Shown here: positions 1 through 6,082 of the stretch, one piece after another | Layout: each line of letters opens with the position of its first letter | How positions within the stretch are numbered: the first letter of the stretch is position 1 | Assembly: GCA_002717685.1 (NCBI GenBank) | Contig: PBBK01000006.1 | Coordinates: forward strand, 30,206-36,559 | Source: Gammaproteobacteria bacterium | GTDB lineage: Bacteria > Pseudomonadota > Gammaproteobacteria > Woeseiales > Woeseiaceae | DNA: 6,354 nucleotides | Direction: 5' to 3' | Position numbers and translations under genes: made by a program | The notes under the pieces: model-generated | The model's input: only the letters and a program-made list of their open reading frames with translations | The model's database searches: none | Told to the model about the DNA's origin: nothing

Positions 1-341
1 TAGCAATTGCAAAAAAGGAAGATTATAAAAAAGTTGGATTACCAATGTTACCTATTACTCATGGTAATGCATTTACGCGTCTTTTTATTATCCAATACAC
101 CATTTTTCTTGTAGGAGTTACAATACTACCCTATCAAACTGGGATGAGCGGTCTCATTTATCTACTAACTGCTATCACATTAGGATTAATATTTATTTGG
201 TATGCCTTCAAACTCAAAAAAGATAAGGGATTAAAATTACCAATGCGTGTATTTCGCTATTCAATACATTATTTGATGATTCTCTTTGCTGCCCTTCTTA
301 TTGATCACTATTTTATAATGCGGCTCAACTTTCCGCTGTAA
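1..341 (+). CDS. cyoE: Heme O synthase (protoheme IX farnesyltransferase), C-terminal part, 5' end outside window
   Basis: This is the last 112 codons of a UbiA-family membrane prenyltransferase, also called ctaB. The reading frame is open from base 3 back to the left edge, so the Met at 45 is internal and not a start. The family transfers a farnesyl group to protoheme IX to make heme O for heme-copper terminal oxidases, in the cytoplasmic membrane. Recognition rests on the conserved block DYKKVGLPMLP, followed by TR and a hydrophobic YT segment (typical DYxxxGxPMLPv...G...T). The end, with its RxFRYSIxYL and LFAALLID segments, is also typical. About three to four membrane segments are visible. 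Full family members are near 290-300 residues, so roughly the last 38% is present. The stop is TAA at 339-341. Genes for cytochrome oxidase subunits often precede this gene, but none is visible here. The family call is firm; whether to name it cyoE or ctaB depends on the unseen neighbours. Confidence 0.93.
   Translation, partial: AIAKKEDYKKVGLPMLPITHGNAFTRLFIIQYTIFLVGVTILPYQTGMSGLIYLLTAITLGLIFIWYAFKLKKDKGLKLPMRVFRYSIHYLMILFAALLIDHYFIMRLNFPL
314..319 (+). promoter_or_regulatory. Possible -10 element for uvrD
   Basis: A perfect TATAAT lies inside the last codons of the heme O synthase gene, 77 nt before the uvrD start. The hexamer 17 nt upstream (291-296, GCCCTT) is not a -35 match, and there is no extended TG motif. 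The next T-rich candidate, TTGATC at 301-306, is only 7 nt away. In AT-rich DNA a TATAAT can occur by chance, so this is a weak candidate only. Confidence 0.2.
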
Positions 342-346
342 AGTTT

Positions 347-381
347 TCATCTTTTAGCCATAAAAATGATTCACTTTTTTT
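347..381 (+). terminator. Weak candidate intrinsic terminator after heme O synthase
   Basis: Six bases after the heme O synthase stop, bases 347-356 can pair with 361-369. TCAT pairs with ATGA and TTTTA with TAAAA, with C351 bulged and a GCCA tetraloop, giving nine base pairs. A run of seven T follows at 375-381 after a five-base spacer. Only one pair is G-C and the spacer is long, so termination would be weak. It could be a leaky terminator or attenuator between the two genes, or chance pairing in AT-rich DNA. Confidence 0.35.
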
Positions 382-383
382 AA

Positions 384-397
384 CTAAAAACTAAAAA
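384..397 (+). repeat. Tandem CTAAAAA repeat abutting the uvrD start
   Basis: The heptamer CTAAAAA occurs twice in direct tandem, and the last A of the second copy is the first base of the uvrD ATG. The stretch occupies the place where a Shine-Dalgarno sequence would be expected, and no purine-rich GGAG-like motif is present. An A-rich, unstructured start region could favour ribosome entry without a strong anti-SD match. It may equally be slippage-prone simple sequence with no function. Confidence 0.4.
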
Positions 398-2568
398 TGG
401 ATATTACCCCCATCCTCGATGATTTAAACAAAAAACAACGGGAAGCAGTTACCGCGCCACCGAATGCACTACTAATACTAGCTGGAGCTGGCAGTGGAAA
501 AACGAGAGTATTAACCCATAGAATCGCATGGCTTATAGATGTGGAAGGTCTCTCACCTCATAATCTACTAGCAGTTACATTTACGAATAAAGCTGCTACT
601 GAAATGAAAAATCGTGTCGAAAATCTTCTAAATACCTCAGTAGATCGCCTATGGATTGGAACTTTTCATGGTCTAGCTCACCGTCTTCTCAGGCGTCACT
701 GGAAGGAAGCTAAACTTACTCAAAGTTTTCAAATTATTGATTCAAGGGATCAAATTCAACTTATAAAAAAAGTAATAAAAAGTTTAAAGTTAGATGAAAA
801 TAAATGGCTAGCAAAAAATGTTCAATACTTCATAAATAAGCAAAAAGATGAAGGATTAAGGCCTCAAGATCTAGATGATGAGGGTCAATTAGATCGGCTG
901 ACCCAAATTAACATTTATGGTGAATATCAAGAAATATGTAATTACAGTAATCTTGTTGACTTTGCAGAGCTTTTACTCAAAGCATATGAACTTTTACAAA
1001 ATAACTCTAATGTACTTCAACAATATCAAAAACAATTTAAATATCTTCTTGTAGATGAATTCCAAGATACCAATGCTATTCAATATAAGTGGTTAAAATT
1101 ATTAGCCGGTAAAAAAGGAATTCCATTTGTAGTAGGTGACGACGATCAATCAATTTATCGTTGGCGAGGAGCCAGGGTGGAGCATATATTACAGTTTCAA
1201 AATGATTTCCCAACTACATCTGTAATAAAGCTTGAACAAAATTACCGTTCAACAGGAACAATATTGGAAGCAGCAAACGCCATTATCGCCAATAACGAAT
1301 CTCGCATGGGTAAAAGCCTTTGGACTGATGATTCTCAGGGAGAACTTATAAAAATTTATGCTGCCTTTAACGAGAGAGATGAAGCTAATTTCATCATAAA
1401 CAGGCTTATTGACTGGAACAGTATGGGAAATCCTCGCTCTGAAGTTGCAATTCTCTATCGTTCTAATGCTCAGTCTAGAGTTTTAGAAGAAACACTGGTT
1501 AATAAAAATATTCCATATCGTGTATTTGGTGGGCTTCGTTTTTTTGAGAGGGCTGAAATCAAAGATGCACTTGCCTATTTAAGGCTTGCAGTCAATCAAA
1601 ATGATGATAGTGCATTTGAGCGCATTGTAAATAAACCAACAAGAGGTATTGGAGCTAGAACCCTGGAAATACTTCGTCAATATGCTAAAAATCACAACTG
1701 TTCCATGTGGGAGGCTATTAAAGGAATAGCTGACAAAAAATCTCATGCTCGCTCAAATGCTTCAATGTTGGGCTTTATAACTTTAATTGAACGAATAAAT
1801 AGAGAAATAACAGATTTATCGCTGCATAACAAAGTTGATTACGTTATTTCACAAAGCGGTCTCATTACACTGTTTCAGAAGGAAAAAAATCAAACAGGTG
1901 AAGCCAGAATCGAAAATCTAAAAGAACTTGTGAGCGCAGCAAGAAGTTTTACGTACAATTTAAACGATGAAATATCTCAAACAGATGCATTCCTCTCCCA
2001 AGCTGCACTTGAAGCTGGTGAAGGCCAAGCTGAAGAGTGGGAGGATTGTGTTCAACTAATGACCATGCATGCTGCAAAAGGATTAGAATTTCAACTCGTT
2101 TTCATATCTGGCATGGAAGATGGATTGGTTCCTCACCAAAGATCTATAAATGATAGTAGCGGAGTTGAAGAGGAGCGTAGGCTTTGTTATGTAGCAATTA
2201 CAAGAGCAAAACAAAATTTATTCATAACATATGCAGAACAAAGACGACTTCATGGGGTCGATATTTTTTCCCCTCCATCACGATTTATTTCTGAAATACC
2301 AGATAATCTAATAGAACCAATTAAGTCCACGGCATTGACTTATAGATCTAAGAGTCTTTCTCTTCCTTCAAAAAATCAAAAAGAAAACTACACTTCTGGT
2401 TCACAGAGGAGTATAAAACTAGGCCAACTTGTAAGACATACAAAATTTGGAGATGGAATAATTTTGGCGTATGAAGGAGAAGGAGCGCATGCACGTGTTC
2501 ATGTAAATTTTGAAAGTGTAGGAACAAAATGGCTTGTTCTCAGTTATGCAAACCTTGACCTATTATAG
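397..2568 (+). CDS. uvrD: DNA helicase II UvrD (superfamily 1A 3'-5' helicase)
   Basis: An ATP-dependent 3'-5' DNA helicase. The family removes the incised oligonucleotide and UvrC in nucleotide excision repair, unwinds nicked DNA in mismatch repair and dismantles RecA filaments. All SF1A motifs are intact: Q motif around Q14, Walker A AGAGSGKT at 29-36, Ia TFTNKAA at 61-67, Ib GTFHG at 88-92, Walker B DEFQD at 220-224, III GDDDQSIYRWRGA at 247-259, IV QNYRST at 281-286, V MTMHAAKGLEF at 555-565, and VI EERRLCYVAITRAK at 592-605. The 2B subdomain carries TRGIG at 415-419. A variable Ser/Lys-rich linker (about 650-672) leads to a C-terminal Tudor-like domain (674-723) of the kind that contacts RNA polymerase in E. 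coli UvrD. At 723 residues it is about the E. coli length. The start MDITPILDDLNKKQREAV aligns with the E. coli N terminus, which fixes it despite lacking an SD. These features favour UvrD over Rep. The stop is TAG. Confidence 0.97.
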   Translation: MDITPILDDLNKKQREAVTAPPNALLILAGAGSGKTRVLTHRIAWLIDVEGLSPHNLLAVTFTNKAATEMKNRVENLLNTSVDRLWIGTFHGLAHRLLRRHWKEAKLTQSFQIIDSRDQIQLIKKVIKSLKLDENKWLAKNVQYFINKQKDEGLRPQDLDDEGQLDRLTQINIYGEYQEICNYSNLVDFAELLLKAYELLQNNSNVLQQYQKQFKYLLVDEFQDTNAIQYKWLKLLAGKKGIPFVVGDDDQSIYRWRGARVEHILQFQNDFPTTSVIKLEQNYRSTGTILEAANAIIANNESRMGKSLWTDDSQGELIKIYAAFNERDEANFIINRLIDWNSMGNPRSEVAILYRSNAQSRVLEETLVNKNIPYRVFGGLRFFERAEIKDALAYLRLAVNQNDDSAFERIVNKPTRGIGARTLEILRQYAKNHNCSMWEAIKGIADKKSHARSNASMLGFITLIERINREITDLSLHNKVDYVISQSGLITLFQKEKNQTGEARIENLKELVSAARSFTYNLNDEISQTDAFLSQAALEAGEGQAEEWEDCVQLMTMHAAKGLEFQLVFISGMEDGLVPHQRSINDSSGVEEERRLCYVAITRAKQNLFITYAEQRRLHGVDIFSPPSRFISEIPDNLIEPIKSTALTYRSKSLSLPSKNQKENYTSGSQRSIKLGQLVRHTKFGDGIILAYEGEGAHARVHVNFESVGTKWLVLSYANLDLL

Positions 2569-2575
2569 AATAATA
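2561..2575 (+). repeat. AT-only inverted repeat spanning the uvrD stop codon
   Basis: TATTAT at 2561-2566 is the perfect reverse complement of ATAATA at 2570-2575, with a three-base AGA loop. It overlaps the TAG stop at 2566-2568. All six pairs are A-T, so the RNA hairpin would be weak, and no T-run follows. It may be chance in AT-rich DNA. Confidence 0.3.
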
Positions 2576-2580
2576 TTAAC

Positions 2581-2602
2581 CTTACATAAAAAAGCATGTA
2601 AG
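2581..2602 (+). repeat. Inverted repeat in the uvrD-trkA gap
   Basis: CTTACAT at 2581-2587 pairs perfectly with ATGTAAG at 2596-2602 around an eight-base AAAAAAGC loop. The seven-base arms lie 38 nt before the trkA start. No T-run follows directly (the next bases are ACACACTT), so it does not look like an intrinsic terminator. It could be a dyad operator or an mRNA 3'-end stem-loop, or have no function. The 71-nt gap (2569-2639) is the longest intergenic space in the window, so a trkA promoter might lie here, but no good -35/-10 pair was found. Confidence 0.35.
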
Positions 2603-2639
2603 ACACACTTATTTTGAATATAAGACCAGTGGCAACAAT

Positions 2640-4025
2640 ATGAAATTACTAATTTTAGGGGCAGGCCAGGTAGGATCATCAGCTGCGGATCATTTATCGC
2701 GTGAAGAATCTAATGAAATAACTGTCGTAGATACAAAGCCTAAACTTTTGAGAGATCTGCAGGATAGATTGGATATTCGCACTATTTTGGGTAATGCTGC
2801 CCACCCGGACGTGCTAGAAAAAGCTGGTGCAGAGGAAGCTGATGTCATAATTGCTGTGACAGACAAAGATGAAACTAACATGCTAGCTTGTCATATCGCT
2901 TATACACTGTTTAATACGCCAACAAAAATCGCGCGCATTAGGGCAGATCAATATATGCGGACAAAAAAATTGTTCTCCCAAAATGGACTTGGTCTTGCAG
3001 TTGATGTTCGAATAAGCCCAGAAAAACTTGTCTGTCAACACATTGAACAACTTTTACATTTTCCTGGAGCAATGCAAGCGCTTGAATTCGCCGATGGAAA
3101 AATTCGTTTGGTTGGTGCAAGAGCAGATAAAGATGGTTTGTTAGTTGGTCAAAAAATTTCAGCTCTCAAGGATCATATTCCAAATGCAGAGGGTAGAATT
3201 GCTGCAATTTATCGGGATGGAGATGCAATTCAGCCTGAAGGAAACACCATCCTGCAAGAAAACGATGAGGTGTTTTTTCTCGCACCGCGTAAAGACATTC
3301 GAGCAATTATGATCGAAATGAGACATCTCGAACACCCTGTAAGAAGCGTTGTCATTGCAGGGGGTGGAAACATAGGAATTCGCTTAGCCATTGCTCTAGA
3401 ACAAACGAATCAGGTTAAACTTATCGAAAGAGACCCTGAAAGGGCAAAAATTATATCTGAACAAGTTAGTAAAACCATAGTGCTTGTCGGCGACGCAGCT
3501 GATGAAGAATTACTTATAGAAGAAAATATCGACAATGTAGATGTATTCTGTTCTGTCACCAATGCAGAAGAAGCCAATATATTATCTGCAATGTTGGCAA
3601 AACGCCTTGGCGCGCACAAAGTTATGGCGCTAATTAATAGGCCATCTTATGCTGATTTAGTTGAATCTGGATCAATTGATGTCGCAATATCTCCTCGGCA
3701 AATAACCATTGGATCGCTCTTGGCCCATGTTAGACGAGGTGATGTAGTAAAAGTGCACTCCCTTCGTCGAGGGGCAGCAGAAGCAATTGAAGCAATAGCA
3801 CACGGAGACAGCAAAACATCTCCGGTAGTAGGTAGAAAACTAGAAGATATAATGTTACCCGACGGATGCAACATTATAGGCATCGTGCGTAATCATAAAA
3901 TAGTAGTTGCACACCATGATACGATCATAGAAACAGATGATCATATTATTTTATTTTTAACTGATAAAAGAAAAGTTGTAGAAGTAGAAACTCTTTTTCA
4001 ATTAAATCCGACTATTTCCGAGTAG
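2640..4025 (+). CDS. trkA: Trk system potassium uptake protein TrkA (NAD-binding RCK regulator)
   Basis: The peripheral cytoplasmic subunit that binds nucleotides and gates the TrkH potassium channel. It has the duplicated RCK architecture of the long TrkA type. RCK_N 1 is a Rossmann fold with GAGQVG at 7-12 and D31 ending strand beta-2. RCK_C 1 covers about 143-225. RCK_N 2 has GGGNIG at 241-246 and E263 ending its beta-2. RCK_C 2 covers about 369-446. At 461 residues it is close to the E. coli protein (458, as recalled). The start is fixed by the first Rossmann strand MKLLILGAGQVG, leaving no room for a shorter protein. The ribosome binding site is poor: AGTGG at 2628-2632 is the best candidate, 7 nt before the ATG. 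Partner trkH follows after 41 nt, so the pair is very probably co-transcribed and co-assembled. The stop is TAG. No residue anomalies were noted. Confidence 0.97.
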   Translation: MKLLILGAGQVGSSAADHLSREESNEITVVDTKPKLLRDLQDRLDIRTILGNAAHPDVLEKAGAEEADVIIAVTDKDETNMLACHIAYTLFNTPTKIARIRADQYMRTKKLFSQNGLGLAVDVRISPEKLVCQHIEQLLHFPGAMQALEFADGKIRLVGARADKDGLLVGQKISALKDHIPNAEGRIAAIYRDGDAIQPEGNTILQENDEVFFLAPRKDIRAIMIEMRHLEHPVRSVVIAGGGNIGIRLAIALEQTNQVKLIERDPERAKIISEQVSKTIVLVGDAADEELLIEENIDNVDVFCSVTNAEEANILSAMLAKRLGAHKVMALINRPSYADLVESGSIDVAISPRQITIGSLLAHVRRGDVVKVHSLRRGAAEAIEAIAHGDSKTSPVVGRKLEDIMLPDGCNIIGIVRNHKIVVAHHDTIIETDDHIILFLTDKRKVVEVETLFQLNPTISE

Positions 4026-4053
4026 ATAATTAAAATCATTAATAGCCCTGCTC

Positions 4054-4059
4054 AGAGGA
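4054..4059 (+). promoter_or_regulatory. Ribosome binding site of trkH
   Basis: AGAGGA lies 7 nt before the trkH ATG at 4067, an ideal distance. It is the clearest Shine-Dalgarno sequence in the window and supports the chosen start. The uvrD and trkA starts lack a comparable site. Confidence 0.75.
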
Positions 4060-4066
4060 TAGAATA

Positions 4067-5518
4067 ATGAACTGGATGGTAGTACAGCGCATACTTGGAA
4101 TACTGCTGATGACATTCAGCCTGACAATGATACCCCCAATATTTGTTAGTTATTTGTATCAAGAACCATCTTGGGTAGCTTTTTTACAAGGGTTTTTTCT
4201 AACCTTAATTGCTGGATCAATGTTGTGGATTCCATCTAGAAGATCTAAAAATGATTTAAGATTACGTGATGGTTTTATAATTGTTGCCGCATTTTGGACT
4301 GTTCTGGGATTATTTGGTGCCGTTCCTTTATACCTGGCAGAAATTCCATCATTGTCCTTAACAAATGCAATCTTTGAATCAATATCAGGACTTACAACTA
4401 CTGGTGCTACTATATTAACCGGCCTTGATACCCTGCCTAAAACCATTTTATATTACCGGCAACAACTCCAATGGTTGGGTGGTATGGGAATTATTGTGCT
4501 GGCTGTTGCTGTTTTACCCATGCTAGGTGTAGGTGGAATGCAATTATACCGAGCAGAAACACCTGGACCTGTCAAAGATAATAAATTAACCCCGAGAATC
4601 AAACAAACGGCCAAGGCGCTTTGGTATGTGTACACAGCTTTTACAATCTTATGCGGTTTAAGTTATTGGTTAGCAGGTATGTCAGTTTTTGATGCAATTT
4701 GCCATGCCTTTTCTACGGTAGCAATCGGGGGTTTTTCAACACATGATTTAAGTATTGGATATTTCAATAGCTCAACCATAGATTTAATAGCAATCTTTTT
4801 TATGTTTGCTGCAGGAATTAATTTTTCATTACATTTTCTTTCATGGAGAAACCTTAAGCTTTCTCATTACAAAAATGATCATGAATTTAGAGCTTACCTA
4901 TTTCTATTAATTGTTATATCAATAATAGTTATATTGTCACTCTTCATATTTAATAGTTACAACAACACGAGTGATACAATAATAAAAGGCTTGTTTCAAG
5001 CTGTTTCGATTGCCACAACGACGGGGTTTTCAACGGCAAATTATGCCAACTGGCCCGGAGCAATTCCACTTCTATTAATACTTGCAAGTTTTATTGGTGG
5101 TTCCGCCGGTTCAACGGCTGGAGGCATTAAAGTCATCCGCTGCTTATTAATATATAAACAAGGAGTACGTGAAATTATGCGCTTGATTCATCCAAGTGCT
5201 GAAATTGCTGTTAAATTAGGTAATGTTGCTGTTCCGGTTAGAACTGTTGACGCAGTTTGGGGTTTTTTTGCTGTCTATTTGATCGTTTTTGGAATTATGC
5301 TGGTTTCAATGATGATGACAGGCCTCGATCAAATCACAGCTTTTTCTGCTGTAGCAGCTACGCTTAATAATCTTGGCCCAGGTTTAGGCGAAGTTGCACA
5401 TGGATTTTTAACAATACCTGATAGTGCTAAATGGATAGCTATCATAGGAATGTTACTTGGAAGGCTTGAGATATTTACCCTTTTAGTCCTTATAACTCCT
5501 GCCTTTTGGCGGCATTAA
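4067..5518 (+). CDS. trkH: Trk system potassium uptake protein TrkH (membrane channel subunit)
   Basis: The ion-conducting inner-membrane subunit of the Trk K+ uptake system, gated by TrkA. It belongs to the TrkH/KtrB superfamily, built from four M1-P-M2 repeats. Each repeat carries a pore loop with one conserved filter glycine: TTTGAT (G113), AIGGFST (G221/G222), TTTGFST (G320) and NNLGPG (G437). The third repeat has the intramembrane gating loop FIGGSAGSTAGGIKVIR at 342-358, and a conserved Arg of the last repeat appears in GRLEIF (R466). It has 483 residues, the length I recall for E. coli TrkH, with matching blocks such as FESxSGLTTTGAT, GGMGIIVLAVA and GGMQLYRAE, so no truncation or fusion is suspected. 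The start is set by a good RBS and by the hydrophobic first helix (8-31). It follows trkA by 41 nt, as expected for an operon. The stop is TAA. K+ rather than Na+ selectivity is inferred from the filter glycines and the TrkA partner. Confidence 0.97.
   Translation: MNWMVVQRILGILLMTFSLTMIPPIFVSYLYQEPSWVAFLQGFFLTLIAGSMLWIPSRRSKNDLRLRDGFIIVAAFWTVLGLFGAVPLYLAEIPSLSLTNAIFESISGLTTTGATILTGLDTLPKTILYYRQQLQWLGGMGIIVLAVAVLPMLGVGGMQLYRAETPGPVKDNKLTPRIKQTAKALWYVYTAFTILCGLSYWLAGMSVFDAICHAFSTVAIGGFSTHDLSIGYFNSSTIDLIAIFFMFAAGINFSLHFLSWRNLKLSHYKNDHEFRAYLFLLIVISIIVILSLFIFNSYNNTSDTIIKGLFQAVSIATTTGFSTANYANWPGAIPLLLILASFIGGSAGSTAGGIKVIRCLLIYKQGVREIMRLIHPSAEIAVKLGNVAVPVRTVDAVWGFFAVYLIVFGIMLVSMMMTGLDQITAFSAVAATLNNLGPGLGEVAHGFLTIPDSAKWIAIIGMLLGRLEIFTLLVLITPAFWRH
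5466..5496 (+). promoter_or_regulatory. Weak candidate promoter for the TRAP genes
   Basis: TTGAGA at 5466-5471 (5 of 6 to the -35 consensus) and TATAAC at 5491-5496 (5 of 6 to the -10 consensus) lie within the 3' end of trkH. They are separated by 19 nt, longer than the usual 16-18. If used, transcription would start about 60 nt before the dctQ-like start. The bases also encode conserved TrkH residues, so chance is a real alternative, as is read-through from trkAH. Confidence 0.2.
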
Positions 5519-5564
5519 AAATATTTTTTCAATAAATTTAGACAATCTGATTTTCTGGATATAG

Positions 5565-6080
5565 ATGATAAATGATATGAAAAAATATTCTGATGCAATT
5601 GACAAAATCAGTATATCTTCAGGAAAAATTATCTCATGGTTAACCATATTTATGGTGATAACTACACTTGCAATTGTGGTACTAAGATATGTCTTTGGAT
5701 GGGGATTTATTTGGCTACAAGAAATATTAGTATGGATGCATGCTGCCGTTTTCATGCTCGGTGCAGCGTATACATTACAACAAGAAGAACATGTGCGTGT
5801 TGATATTTTTTATCGTGATCTAGATACAAAAAAACGTGCTTGGATTAATATTTTTGGAGTCACTCTTTTTTTGCTGCCACTTTGTTTTATGTTTTTTCTC
5901 GAAGCATGGAATTATGTGGCCTCTTCTTGGTTGTTGAAAGAAATTTCTAGAAATACAGGAGGCCTGCCCTATCCAGCAATACCCGTGCTTAAATCAATGT
6001 TACTGTTGATGCCACTAGGGCTAATGATTCAAGGTATTTCGTTGTTTCTAAAATCACTCATAGCTATTAGGAAAAATTAA
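5565..6080 (+). CDS. dctQ: TRAP transporter small permease subunit (DctQ-like)
   Basis: The small membrane subunit of a tripartite ATP-independent periplasmic (TRAP) transporter, which uses the Na+ gradient to import organic acids or related solutes captured by a periplasmic binding protein. It has 171 residues and four likely transmembrane helices, at about 22-42, 48-71, 90-112 and 133-157. Family signatures are RYVFGWGFIWLQE (41-53, with the W..QE motif), HAAVFMLGAAYTL (59-71), and HVRVDIFY (76-83) at the cytoplasmic turn. The GGLPYPAIPVLKS block (122-134) resembles the group annotated as mannitol/chloroaromatic or 2-oxo-acid transporters (FcbT2/TakQ-like), recalled from memory; the substrate is not decided by this subunit. 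An in-frame TAG at 5562-5564 directly before the ATG excludes an upstream start. A second ATG at 5577 (Met5) is equally possible, and neither has a strong RBS. It follows trkH by 46 nt. The dctM-like gene starts 2 nt after its stop. Confidence 0.92.
   Translation: MINDMKKYSDAIDKISISSGKIISWLTIFMVITTLAIVVLRYVFGWGFIWLQEILVWMHAAVFMLGAAYTLQQEEHVRVDIFYRDLDTKKRAWINIFGVTLFLLPLCFMFFLEAWNYVASSWLLKEISRNTGGLPYPAIPVLKSMLLLMPLGLMIQGISLFLKSLIAIRKN
6069..6072 (+). promoter_or_regulatory. Ribosome binding site of the dctM-like gene
   Basis: AGGA inside the last codons of the dctQ-like gene lies 10 nt before the ATG at 6083. The distance is slightly long, but with a two-base gap between stop and start, ribosomes ending dctQ would restart here. 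This gives coupled synthesis of the two membrane subunits. Confidence 0.5.
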
Positions 6081-6082
6081 AA

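Noticed and set aside
45..341. Treating the ATG at 45 as the start of a small membrane protein.
   Set aside because: The frame is open to the left edge and encodes the conserved DYKKVGLP block just before this Met, so it is an internal codon of heme O synthase.
1153..1173. Arg255 in helicase motif III (SIYRWRGA) where E. coli UvrD has Gly.
   Set aside because: Arg at this position is normal in other SF1A helicases such as PcrA, so it is ordinary family variation and not a damaged motif.
1267..1320. Whether the helicase could be Rep or PcrA rather than UvrD.
   Set aside because: The N-terminal block, the 723-residue length, the motif spacing and the C-terminal Tudor-like domain match gammaproteobacterial UvrD. 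Rep is shorter and lacks this tail match.
2619..2624. TATAAG as a -10 element for trkA.
   Set aside because: No acceptable -35 lies 16-18 nt upstream, and the resulting leader would be only about nine bases.
2690..2881. Minus-strand open frame opposite trkA, and similar antisense frames at 2938-3120, 3410-3619 and 3647-3883.
   Set aside because: They are antisense to well-conserved trkA codons, have low-complexity Ser/Ala-rich translations, and show no recognisable domain or ribosome binding site.
4159..4635. Minus-strand open frames opposite trkH.
   Set aside because: They are shadows of the conserved TrkH coding sequence, with no domain resemblance or start signals.
5517..5528. AAAAATATTTTT perfect palindrome just after trkH, considered as a terminator.
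   Set aside because: It has no G-C pairs and no usable loop; a simple A/T palindrome is expected by chance here.
5500..5529. TGCC/GGCA pairing at the trkH 3' end followed by a T-run at 5524-5529, considered as a terminator.
   Set aside because: The stem has only four pairs and lies about ten bases from the T-run, too weak and too far for an intrinsic terminator.
5483..5755. Minus-strand 90-codon frame across the trkH-dctQ junction.
   Set aside because: It overlaps both flanking genes, its translation matches nothing I recognise, and the dctQ-like gene explains the sequence on the + strand.
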